A stretch of DNA of 58,274 bases from Thiotrichaceae bacterium (GTDB lineage: Bacteria; Pseudomonadota; Gammaproteobacteria; Thiotrichales; Thiotrichaceae): assembly GCA_026989145.1 (NCBI GenBank), contig JALSJU010000074.1, positions 1-58,274 on the forward strand, read 5' to 3'. The notes beneath the pieces are model-generated. The model was not told the DNA's origin. It made no database searches and worked only from the letters and a program-made list of their open reading frames with translations. Both the position numbers and the translations under genes were made by a program. This document shows, piece after piece, positions 20,873-29,770 of this stretch. Position 1 is the first letter of the stretch. Every line of letters starts with the position of its first letter.

Positions 20873-21730
20873 ATGAGTTTTGAAGGCAAACATATACATA
20901 CATTTGTAATAAATCTAGATAAACGAACTGATCGTTTAAAATATGTTGCAGAAAATTTAGCAAAGGTTGGATTAGATTACCAACGAGTTAGTGCTGTTGA
21001 TGGATCTTTATTAGCAGACGAGCACAAACTTATAAACGAAGATGGCTTTTTTATTCAAAAAGGTAGGTCTGCAACTAAAGGTGAAATTGGTTGTGCTGAG
21101 TCTCATCGGCTTATTTGGAAGGAAATGATAGATAAAGATATACCCTATGCTCTAATTTTAGAATATGATGTTCGAGTTGATATGTCAACATGGAGTATTT
21201 TACAACCAGAGGTGTATGGTAAATTTGACTTTTTAAACCTTTCATATACAAAGCCTTATTTACTTGATAATAAGGCTTTAAAGTTGTTGATAAAAGAGTG
21301 TATAGCACAGCGTCCTTACATCTTTTCTAAATGGAGGGCTACTTGGAAGAAACTAGAAGGAAGGTATAGGCGTCGTATTTTTTCCCTTGCTTTTTTACCT
21401 GATAATAGTGTGATTTGTGAATGTGACCCTGCTCGAATATTAGCTAGTGGTTATATTGTATCCTTGGGTGCGGCTAAAATATTTTTAGAGGATAGTAATA
21501 GTCTATCTTTTCCTGTCGACTATATTTGGCGTTATAGTAGAGGAATGTTGGTGCAAGGATTTGTATCTTCACCTGTTGTAAGTCAATCTTTTGGCGATAC
21601 AAACATAGAGGGAAGAGAAAATAACTTGAACCTATCGAAAAAGCAATATTTTAAACGTTTATTTCTTAGGAATAAGCGCCTCAAGCGGAAACTGGATGTT
21701 GTTAGAATGTATGGTTTGAGGGTTTTATGA
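20873..21730 (+). CDS. Glycosyltransferase family 25-like protein with altered acidic motif
   Basis: 285 residues. TFVINLDKRTDRL near the N-terminus, RVSAVDG and GEIGCAESHRLIW are typical GT25 landmarks. The usual E-D-D metal motif reads E97-Y98-D99 (LILEYDVRVD), so the middle aspartate is missing. About 50 extra residues (~125-180) separate this from the C-terminal SGYIVSLGAAKIF block. The intergenic region to the divergent GT25 contains a perfect TATAAT (20753-20758) but no good -35. The following gene starts four bases after the stop. The family is fairly sure; activity is uncertain. Confidence 0.78.
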   Translation: MSFEGKHIHTFVINLDKRTDRLKYVAENLAKVGLDYQRVSAVDGSLLADEHKLINEDGFFIQKGRSATKGEIGCAESHRLIWKEMIDKDIPYALILEYDVRVDMSTWSILQPEVYGKFDFLNLSYTKPYLLDNKALKLLIKECIAQRPYIFSKWRATWKKLEGRYRRRIFSLAFLPDNSVICECDPARILASGYIVSLGAAKIFLEDSNSLSFPVDYIWRYSRGMLVQGFVSSPVVSQSFGDTNIEGRENNLNLSKKQYFKRLFLRNKRLKRKLDVVRMYGLRVL

Positions 21731-21734
21731 AGCT

Positions 21735-22550
21735 ATGAAACTTAAAGAGTTACCTATATCTATATTTTATAGCTTGCGATTGCGTTATTTAGCTAAAGAG
21801 CAGAAAAAAACAGAATGCTTGAATATGATCATCAGTCTGACCTCAATTCCTAGTAGAATAGCTACATTGGATATTGTGGTTACCAGTTTATTGGAACAAA
21901 GTAAGCCACCTCGAAAGATTATTTTATGGTTAAATACAGAGCTGAAAACTCGACTGCCTACGCGTTTAAAGCGTCTAGAAGGGGATTGTTTTAAAATACG
22001 TTATTGCAAAGGAACCAGCTCATACCGTAAATTATTACCAAGCTTAAAAGCATACCCTGATGAAACTATTGTTACTTGTGATGATGATATGATTTACCCT
22101 GTTGACTGGTTGAGTAACTTATATCGTTGTCACTTAGTACATAAAAGCTGTGTGATTTCTCAGGTTGGGCGGTTGATTGAGCGTGATAATAATTCTGAGC
22201 TTATGCCGTATAAAGAGTGGAAGTTTATTCGTCATGAATATTCTAAACCAAACTTATTACCGATAGGGTATGGAGGGGTTCTTTACCCTCCTAATACTTT
22301 TAATGAGCAAGTTTTTGATGAGGAAATATATTTGCGGTTAAGTCCAAAAGCAGACGATTTATGGTTTAAAGCTATGGCCTATTTGAATGGGAAGGAAGCC
22401 TATTGTGCCTCAGAAAAAGCTCGGCCAATCCCTATTATCAGATCTCAAAAAATTGCTTTGAATAATGAAAATATCGATGAGGATAGAAATCGCAAACAAT
22501 GGCAAGCCCTGTGCGAGTACTATCCTTCACTTAAATCAATTAACTCCTAA
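21735..22550 (+). CDS. GT-A-type glycosyltransferase
   Basis: 271 residues. After a basic N-terminus, MIISLTSIPSRI (residues 31-42) begins a nucleotide-sugar-binding fold. A D-D-D motif (D116-D118, in TIVTCDDDMIYP) is the likely metal/donor site, and a downstream PIGYGGVLYPP plus ADDLWFK resembles acceptor-side motifs of polysaccharide glycosyltransferases. It forms a two-gene unit with the preceding GT25 gene. The donor sugar is unknown. It overlaps the 3' end of the convergent methyltransferase gene by four bases. Confidence 0.75.
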   Translation: MKLKELPISIFYSLRLRYLAKEQKKTECLNMIISLTSIPSRIATLDIVVTSLLEQSKPPRKIILWLNTELKTRLPTRLKRLEGDCFKIRYCKGTSSYRKLLPSLKAYPDETIVTCDDDMIYPVDWLSNLYRCHLVHKSCVISQVGRLIERDNNSELMPYKEWKFIRHEYSKPNLLPIGYGGVLYPPNTFNEQVFDEEIYLRLSPKADDLWFKAMAYLNGKEAYCASEKARPIPIIRSQKIALNNENIDEDRNRKQWQALCEYYPSLKSINS

Positions 22551-23200
22551 GTTTTTGCAAATATATAAAAATCAGCAAAGGAACTCACTTTATTATTGCC
22601 TGTATATGGGTTTTCATTGGGGATGTGTTGGAGTAGTTTCCAGTCACTTTGGTTTGCAGCAAGCCAGTTGGTAAACTTTCTATGTCTAACATGGTGGTTT
22701 GGGGCTTCAACCGTATCTGTATTGGAAGAAAAGATAATTACATATTTATTTGCAGCCGAGAAAAGTAGCTCCATATATTCGTTGAAAACTTGATCCTCAA
22801 CTAAATGGAAAATCACATCTAACGATAAAGTTACATCAGCGTTTTGATTGTTATAGTGATCCAATAGCATGAAAGATTTGCTAGAGTCATCATTAAATAA
22901 TGATTGGCATAAGCTAATTGCTTTAGGGCTTATGTCAAACCCTATATAGTTGGGATATTCTGCAAGTGTTAATTGATTTCCGTCACCACAACCAAACTCA
23001 ATTACTGTTTTAATATTTTCTTTTTTTACAAAGTTATTTAAAATATTTGCTTTGAAATCAGCAAGAACTCCGTAAGAACCACCACCAGAATTCCCACCAT
23101 CATTATAGCGGTTTCTCCAATAGTCTCCTGAATTCTGAAATGGCTTTTTACTGGCGGTAAGTTTTTTCCATTTTGCTTTTAGCTTAGATATTACGCTCAT
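22547..23200 (-). CDS. SAM-dependent class I methyltransferase
   Basis: 217 residues. The SAM-binding glycine motif is VIEFGCGDGNQL (residues ~67-77), followed by YIGFDISPKAI and the post-motif VTLSLDVIFHL. The N-terminal stretch contains FQNSGDYWRNRY, seen in methyltransferases linked to glycan clusters. Its ATG overlaps the stop of the upstream glycosyltransferase (ATGA), so the two are co-translated. Likely substrates are a sugar or a glycan terminus, inferred only from the neighbours. Confidence 0.82.
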   Translation of the reverse strand: MSVISKLKAKWKKLTASKKPFQNSGDYWRNRYNDGGNSGGGSYGVLADFKANILNNFVKKENIKTVIEFGCGDGNQLTLAEYPNYIGFDISPKAISLCQSLFNDDSSKSFMLLDHYNNQNADVTLSLDVIFHLVEDQVFNEYMELLFSAANKYVIIFSSNTDTVEAPNHHVRHRKFTNWLAANQSDWKLLQHIPNENPYTGNNKVSSFADFYIFAKT

Positions 23201-24024
23201 ACTTTTTTCCTTTTAGTTTTTTCAATACCATAGTCTGTCCAAGCAAGTTTCTTTGATTTCACCATGCTCCTAATTGCTTTATTTTTTGCCCAAATATCAG
23301 GCGATTCGTAGCTCCGTTTATGATCAAGATGCAAGCAAATAGTGCTATAGCGTATTTGTTTGCCTTTGATTCCTTTGTTGTTCATTCGCTCACCAAGCTC
23401 TCGATCTAGTCCGCCATATTGCATGCGCTCATCAAAGCCGTTTACAGAAATTATATCTTCTTTAAAGGCAGAGCTATTTGCGCCATTCCATGTGGCTTTT
23501 GCTGGGGTGAGGGTGTTGAGTAACTTTTGTAGCATGCCTTTCGCTGTTAATTTCAAAGCTTTGTTGGTTTTAGGTAAATCATTCTCTTGTAGCCAGTTAT
23601 AGTTAAAAGCATTACCTGACTTAATGTCACTTTCGCTAATTTTGTGACTAACATCCATAGATAACTTAAAGTAGGCTGCAGAGCAAAAATAACCTTTTTG
23701 GGATTGTTGCTTATGCACAGCGACAGTATCCCCGCGAGGGATGCAATCACCGTCAGTAAACAGCAGATAATCACATGCAGTTTGTGTGATAGCTTTGTTT
23801 AAAATAATTGTTTTTTGAAAACCATTATCTTCGTGCCAGACATGAACAATATTAAGCTTAGCCCTTTGTTTAAAGCTATCGATTAATACTTTAGTCTCAC
23901 TTCCTGAGCCATCATCAGCAATGATGACGGTAAAGTCTTTATCTGTTTGGTTTTCGTATCCCCATAACACCTTTTCTAACCATGCGAGTGAGTTGTAGGT
24001 AGTTATGATTACGCCAAACTTCAT
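23197..24024 (-). CDS. Glycosyltransferase family 2 protein
   Basis: 275 residues. N-terminal VIITTYNSLAWLEKVL, ADDGS (residues 36-40) and TDGDCIP (metal-binding D91-G-D93) are classic GT2 landmarks. The C-terminal half has WNGANSSAFKEDIISVNGFDE and GGLDRELGERM, the galactosyltransferase-like acceptor part found in LPS and capsule enzymes. It is the first gene of a two-gene minus-strand unit with the methyltransferase. Only 78 bases separate it from the divergent next gene. Confidence 0.88.
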   Translation of the reverse strand: MKFGVIITTYNSLAWLEKVLWGYENQTDKDFTVIIADDGSGSETKVLIDSFKQRAKLNIVHVWHEDNGFQKTIILNKAITQTACDYLLFTDGDCIPRGDTVAVHKQQSQKGYFCSAAYFKLSMDVSHKISESDIKSGNAFNYNWLQENDLPKTNKALKLTAKGMLQKLLNTLTPAKATWNGANSSAFKEDIISVNGFDERMQYGGLDRELGERMNNKGIKGKQIRYSTICLHLDHKRSYESPDIWAKNKAIRSMVKSKKLAWTDYGIEKTKRKKV

Positions 24025-24102
24025 TTAAAATTACTCAAAATAAATCGCCTATGTTAAGTCATTTTTAGTATTATTATCGACTAAGAAAAGGGATTTTACA
24101 CA

Positions 24103-24840
24103 ATGGAAGAGAAGAAAGCTGTAAATATCATTTGTATGAAGTGGGGTGATAAATATGGTGCAGAATATGTTAACAAGCTATATGCAATGGTATCTCGAAA
24201 TATCACAATTCCTTTTCAGTTTGTGTGCTTTACGGATAATAAGGCAGAAATTAATCCTGTTGTGAAAACGTACCCCCTACCCAGTTTAGGGTTGCCTGAA
24301 AATATTCCTGAGCGTGGTTGGCTAAAGTTAGCAACCTTTCAAAAAAACTTGGAAGGCCTAGAGGGCACAGCACTATTTTTAGATCTTGATGTATTGGTTG
24401 TGGATAATATTGATGCATTTTTTGAGTTAGATGCAGAGTTTGCTTTGTGTTTTGATGAAAAGAAGCAGTCACAATTTATTGGTAATTCCTCAGTATATCG
24501 TTTTGAAATAGGGCAACATGCTGAAGTATTAGCCTTTTTTCTTGAAAACTTTGTTTCGATTAAGGATAAACACCGTAATGAGCAGGCTTATTTGTCGCAT
24601 CAAATGAATGCTAAGAATGTATTGAAATTTTGGCCAAAAGAATGGACGCCAAGTTTCAAATATCATTGTGTGCCAAGTTTTCCACAAAATTTTTGGCGCT
24701 CTCCATTTATTCCCAGGGGGGCAAAAATCATCCTATTTCACGGTAAGCCAGAACCTATTGATGCTATGCACGGCATTAGTGGAAAATGGTACCGGTATTT
24801 ACGTCCAGCCACTTGGATTAAGGACTATTGGAAACTTTAA
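24103..24840 (+). CDS. GT8-like glycosyltransferase
   Basis: 245 residues. Motifs VNIICMKWGDKYGAEYVNKL, FVCFTDN and the D-L-D metal-binding motif in LFLDLDVLVVDNID (D94-D96) are typical of glycogenin/LgtC-like GT-A enzymes. The late segment IILFHGKPEPIDAM matches the conserved H-G-K-P region of such proteins. It is the first gene of a four-gene plus-strand operon: the next gene begins one base after its stop. A ribosome site (AAGGGA) lies 11 bases before the ATG. Confidence 0.78.
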   Translation: MEEKKAVNIICMKWGDKYGAEYVNKLYAMVSRNITIPFQFVCFTDNKAEINPVVKTYPLPSLGLPENIPERGWLKLATFQKNLEGLEGTALFLDLDVLVVDNIDAFFELDAEFALCFDEKKQSQFIGNSSVYRFEIGQHAEVLAFFLENFVSIKDKHRNEQAYLSHQMNAKNVLKFWPKEWTPSFKYHCVPSFPQNFWRSPFIPRGAKIILFHGKPEPIDAMHGISGKWYRYLRPATWIKDYWKL

Positions 24841-24841
24841 A

Positions 24842-26800
24842 ATGAATAATAACCCATCAATTTTTCTTTTTTTCAAAAAGCTTTTTATCATCTATCTGGG
24901 GCTTATCGCTATCTTTTTTATCGGACGGCTAGGTTTGTTTTTCCTGTACTATGATCGTATTAGTCAGAGTGGAACAGCGTATGGTTGGAGTTTTCTTTAT
25001 GGCTTAAAGATGGATACGATGGTGGTATCCATGTTATTGGTAATACCTGCTACATTAATGCTTTTACTGCCAAGGCTCTTGAGTCGGGTAGGGGTAATTT
25101 TTTTACGGTTCTACTTTTTAATCGCTTTTTTACTTGCAATTTATATCGAGAATGCAACATTTCCATTTTTTGCTGAGTTTGATGTACGTCCCAATGAGTT
25201 ATTTATAAACTATTTAGAATACCCAAAGGAAGTGCTTGGTAATATTTGGGCAAGTTATAAACTTGAAATTTTAATTAGCAGCATAATGCTGTTGCTATTT
25301 GGCTGGTGGTTTTGGCGTAAATCTTCCAGCTTCTTTACTGATATTTACTCTATACCTTACTGGAAACGTCTTCTTGCGTTTATTCCAATTACGTTAATAC
25401 TCTTCGTTGGTATTCGTTCTTCTTTTGGGCATCGTCCTGCGAACATTTCAGATGCTACCTATACCAGCAGTCATTTAGTTAACGAAGTAACAAAAAACTC
25501 GTTATATGCAATTGGGTATGCGTATTATTCACAGAAGAAAACTGATGTTGCAGTATCAAAAATATATGGAAAAATGCCTGTAGAAGAAGCATTTGAACGT
25601 ATGGGTAAGTTGCTTGATCTTGATGTAACACGTTGTAATACACCTTTTGCGCGCCCAGTTACTACGCATTTTAAACAGGCTAAGCCGAAAAACTTGGTTA
25701 TTTTTATACAAGAAAGCTTAGGAGCACAATTTGTTGGTGGGCTGAATGGAGCAGAAGGAGAAAAAGGCATAACACCGAACTTAGATCAGTTAATTCAAGA
25801 AAGCATATCATTTAATCAACTGTACTCGAACGGTACGCGCAGTATTCGTGGTTTGGCAGGGCTAACAGCAGGTTTTCTATCTGTGCCAGGTAAGGGCGTT
25901 TTAAAACGTAACAAGTCTCAAAAAGATTTCTTTACTGTCGCACAATTACTTAAGCCTTATGGCTACCACAGTGTATTTATATACGGAGGAGAAAAACGTT
26001 TTGACAATATGGCATCTTGGTTTTATGGGAATGGCTTTGATGAAATTATTGATGAAGAAATGTTTATTAATCCGAAGTTTCATGGTGTTTGGGGAGTAAG
26101 TGATGAGGATTTAGTCGAGCGAGCTAACAAAGAATTTAAACAGCTATACGCGAAAAATAAGCCATTTGTATCAGTAATGTTCTCAACCACAAATCACACA
26201 CCTTTTGACTTTCCTGAAGGGCGTATTGAATTGGTTAAGGGAGTAGAGCCTCATACAGTTAAAAATGCTATCAAATTTGCCGATTATGCAATTGGTAAAT
26301 TTATCGATCAAGCTAAGAAGGAAGACTACTATAAAGATACGATATTTGTTATTGCGGCAGATCATAATGTTAGGGTTTACGGGGATGATTTATTACCTTA
26401 TACGATGTTCCGTATTCCAGGATTAATTTTAGGTGGTGGTGTGAAAGCACAAAACATAGGCCGATTAAGCACGCAAGCTGATGTACTAGCTACCTCACTT
26501 GATTTACTCGGTATTGATGATTTACATTATCCAATATTGGGACATAGTATTTTTGAAAGTCATAAAAAAAACATGTCATTAATGCAGTTTCATCAAATGT
26601 ATGGGCTTAGGGTGGGTGATGAAATTGCTATTATTCAGCCGCAAGAAAAACCAGTAACGATGAAGATAGTTAATGGTCATTTAGAAAAAGCTCCGCGTAA
26701 TCAAGAGCTAGAAAAAGATGTACTAGCGTTTGTAGTAGGACTAAATGAACTCTACCAAAAGAAACTTTATAAACCTGTTGTCACTAGCGATTGTCAATGA
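24842..26800 (+). CDS. LtaS/OpgB-like membrane phosphotransferase (sulfatase fold)
   Basis: 652 residues from the ATG at 24842; the frame is open further upstream but would run through the previous gene. The N-terminal ~195 residues hold about five membrane helices. A periplasmic alkaline-phosphatase-superfamily domain follows, with VIFIQESLG (metal ligand E291), the nucleophile threonine in SNGTRS (T332), TTNHTPFDFP, and IAADHN (D507, H508). The family includes lipoteichoic acid synthase and OpgB/MdoB, which move phosphoglycerol, or phosphoethanolamine in relatives, from phospholipids to glycans. In a Gram-negative bacterium, decoration of LPS or a periplasmic glucan is likely. Its stop overlaps the next start. 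Confidence 0.88.
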   Translation: MNNNPSIFLFFKKLFIIYLGLIAIFFIGRLGLFFLYYDRISQSGTAYGWSFLYGLKMDTMVVSMLLVIPATLMLLLPRLLSRVGVIFLRFYFLIAFLLAIYIENATFPFFAEFDVRPNELFINYLEYPKEVLGNIWASYKLEILISSIMLLLFGWWFWRKSSSFFTDIYSIPYWKRLLAFIPITLILFVGIRSSFGHRPANISDATYTSSHLVNEVTKNSLYAIGYAYYSQKKTDVAVSKIYGKMPVEEAFERMGKLLDLDVTRCNTPFARPVTTHFKQAKPKNLVIFIQESLGAQFVGGLNGAEGEKGITPNLDQLIQESISFNQLYSNGTRSIRGLAGLTAGFLSVPGKGVLKRNKSQKDFFTVAQLLKPYGYHSVFIYGGEKRFDNMASWFYGNGFDEIIDEEMFINPKFHGVWGVSDEDLVERANKEFKQLYAKNKPFVSVMFSTTNHTPFDFPEGRIELVKGVEPHTVKNAIKFADYAIGKFIDQAKKEDYYKDTIFVIAADHNVRVYGDDLLPYTMFRIPGLILGGGVKAQNIGRLSTQADVLATSLDLLGIDDLHYPILGHSIFESHKKNMSLMQFHQMYGLRVGDEIAIIQPQEKPVTMKIVNGHLEKAPRNQELEKDVLAFVVGLNELYQKKLYKPVVTSDCQ

Positions 26801-28092
26801 AGTTACCTTGGGATACGTTTTCAGATCAGCCCTACGTCATACGTGATAAAATATTAAAAAAAGAACTATACAAAAAAGGGCGCTGGGATTTAGTAAAGTT
26901 AGTCTTAACGAATATTATCATTCTACCTGCAACCCTTTTAATTTATAAGTTAGTCCCTATTAATGAGAGACGTTTTGACACTCTGAACTTTTTTGGCATT
27001 GGAATTAACCTCGATAAAAACCCAAAAGAAACACAGGCAATAATTGATGATATTGGGGTTAATAATCTGCTGATTCGAATGCCACTACATGATATCGAAA
27101 ATCTTTCAGAGTATGTTGCATTTGCAGAACAGTTCAAAAATAAAAATATATTGATAAATATATTGCAAGATCGGCGGCATATAGAAGATTTAGAACTCGC
27201 AAAACAATCAATTACTTCTATTTTTAAACAGTTTGGACATTTAACCAAACGCTTTCAAATTGGTAACGCGGTTAACCGAAAAAAGTGGGCAATCTTTTCC
27301 ATGGATGAATACATGCACTTTTACAAAGTAGCGTATGATCTTAAGAAAAAGGATTATCCAAATTTTGTATTACTTGGTGCATCAATTATTGATTTTGAAT
27401 ATTACTTTACAGCACGTACTTTATTTAACTTGGGAAGATTGAAGTATGATCAATGCAGCAGTTTACTGTATGTGGATAGACGAGGTGCGCCTGAAAATAC
27501 CCAAATGGGTTTAGATCTAAGTAATAAACTAAAGCTTTTACATGCTATGTTACGTTTAAGCCCAAAAACAGGTAACGATATAGTCATCACAGAAACGAAC
27601 TGGCCGATTACGCAAACAGCACCCTATGCGCCAACCAGCGAAAATGATTGCGTAAGTTTGGATGATCATGCAAATTTTTTAGTACGTTATTATTTGTTAG
27701 CAATAAGCTCCGGTGTGGTTAAACAAGTTTATTGGCATCAATTGATTGCACCAGGTTATGGTTTAATGGATAACAGAGGCGATAAGCTTGTAAAGTACCC
27801 TGCTTATTATGCCTTTAGATTTATGATGAGCATGTTACAAAGTGCTGATTACAAAGCTATTAGTAAAGATGGGGATATTTACCAGGTATCCTTTTTTAAA
27901 GATAAACAAAGCATTGATGTGTTCTGGTCTTTGTCTGCGGCTAGCTTAGAACAGGTGATAAATACATACTGCAAAACCAATTACTCTAATAAAAAAGTGT
28001 TCTCCAAAGAAGGTAATAAGTTAGAGCTTGCAGCTGATGACGATATTATACTTAAGGGTTCTCCCATATATGTCGTAGGGGAAAGCCTATGA
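26797..28092 (+). CDS. Membrane-anchored TIM-barrel glycosidase-like protein
   Basis: 431 residues from the ATG at 26797 (ATGA overlap with the LtaS-like gene); an upstream in-frame TTG is less likely. Residues ~35-54 are a single membrane anchor. Residues ~62-350 look like a clan GH-A (beta/alpha)8 barrel: GIGINL, LLIRMPLHD, and a candidate nucleophile E266 in VITETNWP. Where clan members carry the acid/base glutamate (pattern I-G-N-E-P-N) this protein reads IGNAVNR, with alanine at 158. A beta-rich C-terminal tail follows. I cannot name a function; a glycan-binding or unusual glycan-processing role in the periplasm is inferred from the operon. Confidence 0.6.
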   Translation: MKLPWDTFSDQPYVIRDKILKKELYKKGRWDLVKLVLTNIIILPATLLIYKLVPINERRFDTLNFFGIGINLDKNPKETQAIIDDIGVNNLLIRMPLHDIENLSEYVAFAEQFKNKNILINILQDRRHIEDLELAKQSITSIFKQFGHLTKRFQIGNAVNRKKWAIFSMDEYMHFYKVAYDLKKKDYPNFVLLGASIIDFEYYFTARTLFNLGRLKYDQCSSLLYVDRRGAPENTQMGLDLSNKLKLLHAMLRLSPKTGNDIVITETNWPITQTAPYAPTSENDCVSLDDHANFLVRYYLLAISSGVVKQVYWHQLIAPGYGLMDNRGDKLVKYPAYYAFRFMMSMLQSADYKAISKDGDIYQVSFFKDKQSIDVFWSLSAASLEQVINTYCKTNYSNKKVFSKEGNKLELAADDDIILKGSPIYVVGESL

Positions 28093-28826
28093 AAGTTGTT
28101 ATTAACTCAAAATATCAATCATTGGCGGTATTTATTGAAAACATAGAAAGCTATTTTGAAAGTTCTGAGGATATTTTATACGACCAACGAAATCTAATAA
28201 AAGGCGTGTCCTATCAGGGGCAAGATTACGTGGTTAAAAAATTTAAAATCCCCAACGTTATTAACCGTATTGTGTATCGCTACTTTCGGCCCTCTAAAGC
28301 AAAGCGCTCTTATGACTATTCATTAAAAATAGGGGAAGGTATTTGTCCAGAGCCAATTGCATATATTGAGGATAGGGTACGAGGTCTGCTAGGTAAAAGC
28401 TATTATATTTCAAGGCGTTATTCTTATGATTTTACGATTCGCCCAGTATTATTGGATAATAATTTTGAGAAAGTACTGAGAGATCAAGTTTTAACTAGCT
28501 TTGCGGACTTCACTTTTTCCCTGCATGAAAAAGGCATATTACACCGCGATTACTCCTATGGAAATATTCTCATTAAGCACCAACAAGGTCAGTTTGAATT
28601 TAATATCATTGATGTTAATCGTATGCAATTTAGGATGCTTAGCTTAAATGACCGATTAGAAAACTTTGCACGTTTATCTGCAGATGATGATGCTATGCAA
28701 GTGATAATGACACGTTATGCCAAGTTAGTTAATAAACCTGTTAATCAACTACTACCAGTAGCAAATGCCTTTCGGGATGAGTTTATGCGTAAACGTAAGC
28801 TAAAAAAGAAGCTACGGGGGCGTTAG
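28089..28826 (+). CDS. WaaP/InaA-like lipopolysaccharide kinase
   Basis: 245 residues. Kinase landmarks are a lysine pair near residue 50 (DYVVKKFKIP), the catalytic loop LHRDYSYGNILI (D154, N159) and the metal-binding FNIIDVNRMQF (D175). This fits the Kdo/heptose kinase family (WaaP, KdkA, InaA), which phosphorylates LPS-core sugars and stabilises the outer membrane. It is the last gene of the operon, overlapping the TIM-barrel gene by ATGA. The acceptor sugar is unknown. Confidence 0.82.
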   Translation: MKVVINSKYQSLAVFIENIESYFESSEDILYDQRNLIKGVSYQGQDYVVKKFKIPNVINRIVYRYFRPSKAKRSYDYSLKIGEGICPEPIAYIEDRVRGLLGKSYYISRRYSYDFTIRPVLLDNNFEKVLRDQVLTSFADFTFSLHEKGILHRDYSYGNILIKHQQGQFEFNIIDVNRMQFRMLSLNDRLENFARLSADDDAMQVIMTRYAKLVNKPVNQLLPVANAFRDEFMRKRKLKKKLRGR

Positions 28827-28924
28827 TTAACTTTCAAATATCGTGTAGAGTTCATGCTCTATTCAGCTCATGGATGCTTTAATGGTGTGCAATATTAATT
28901 CTAATAAATCCAAAGGTGCTTGCT

Positions 28925-29752
28925 ATGCTTAAAACTTTTCTCTCACTTAGCGTTGTTTCTTCGCTATTAATAATGACGACTACTTCAGCATTAACACCAG
29001 TTGCACCAAAACCACAGAAAAAAACTGCAGTGAAAAGTGTGACCAAAGTAAAAACAGCGAAAGTTTTAAACACTAAGATATACAAGAAAACTAAAGCTAA
29101 TAAAAAGCTAGCTGATAAAGGTAATGCTGGTGGTTTTGGTCTGACAGCAAAAGTAAGCACGTTAGGCATAGGTGTTGATCTTACTTACGGCATAATGGAT
29201 AAACTTAATGTACGTTTAAACCTTAATGGCGGAAGTCTAAATATTGATAATGAAATAGAAGGCATTAATTATGATGGGAAATTGAACCTGCAATCTGTAG
29301 GCGGCTTATTAGATTTCCATCCTACGGGTGGTGGTTTTAGGGTTTCTGCAGGTATTTATAATAACTCTAATAATATGGATGTTGATGCTAGCGGTATAAA
29401 CAATAGTAATGTTGAAATTGGTGGTCGTCGTTATGACTTATCGGATGCTACCTTAAACACCAAAGTTACCTTTAAAAGTACCGCTCCTTATCTTGGTTTA
29501 GGCTGGGGTAACGCTGCTGATAAAGATTCTAAATTTAGTTTAACGACAGATTTGGGTGTATTATTTCAGGGTGAGCCTAGTGCTAAATTATCAACAAAAG
29601 GTACTGTTAAGGATGTTCAAACAGCAACAGCAGTTGATGTAAGCATATTAAATGGCGAACTGGCAAAGGAAGAGGTTAAATTAAACGATGGTGATTTGAA
29701 GAAGTTTAAGCTACTCCCTGTTGTTTCTTTAGGTATGAACTACCGCTTCTAA
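28925..29752 (+). CDS. Small outer-membrane beta-barrel protein with lysine-rich N-terminal segment
   Basis: 275 residues from the ATG at 28925, which sits eight bases after AAAGG; an in-frame GTG three codons earlier overlaps the ribosome site. Signal peptide about residues 1-22. Residues ~31-61 are very lysine-rich, and then alternating polar/hydrophobic strands (GFGLTAKVSTLGIGVDLTYG and onwards) end in VVSLGMNYRF with a terminal Phe, the outer-membrane assembly signature. The glycine-rich mid-part LLDFHPTGGGFRVSAGIY resembles OmpW-like or YaiO-like barrels. The function is not recognised. It stands alone, convergent to lptG. Confidence 0.75.
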   Translation: MLKTFLSLSVVSSLLIMTTTSALTPVAPKPQKKTAVKSVTKVKTAKVLNTKIYKKTKANKKLADKGNAGGFGLTAKVSTLGIGVDLTYGIMDKLNVRLNLNGGSLNIDNEIEGINYDGKLNLQSVGGLLDFHPTGGGFRVSAGIYNNSNNMDVDASGINNSNVEIGGRRYDLSDATLNTKVTFKSTAPYLGLGWGNAADKDSKFSLTTDLGVLFQGEPSAKLSTKGTVKDVQTATAVDVSILNGELAKEEVKLNDGDLKKFKLLPVVSLGMNYRF

Positions 29753-29770
29753 AAAAAACAAACAGAAAAA

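Noticed and set aside
24668-24841. Longer N-terminus for the LtaS-like protein
   Set aside because: It would overlap 170 bases of the preceding glycosyltransferase; the ATG at 24842 begins the first membrane helix region and fits the operon spacing.
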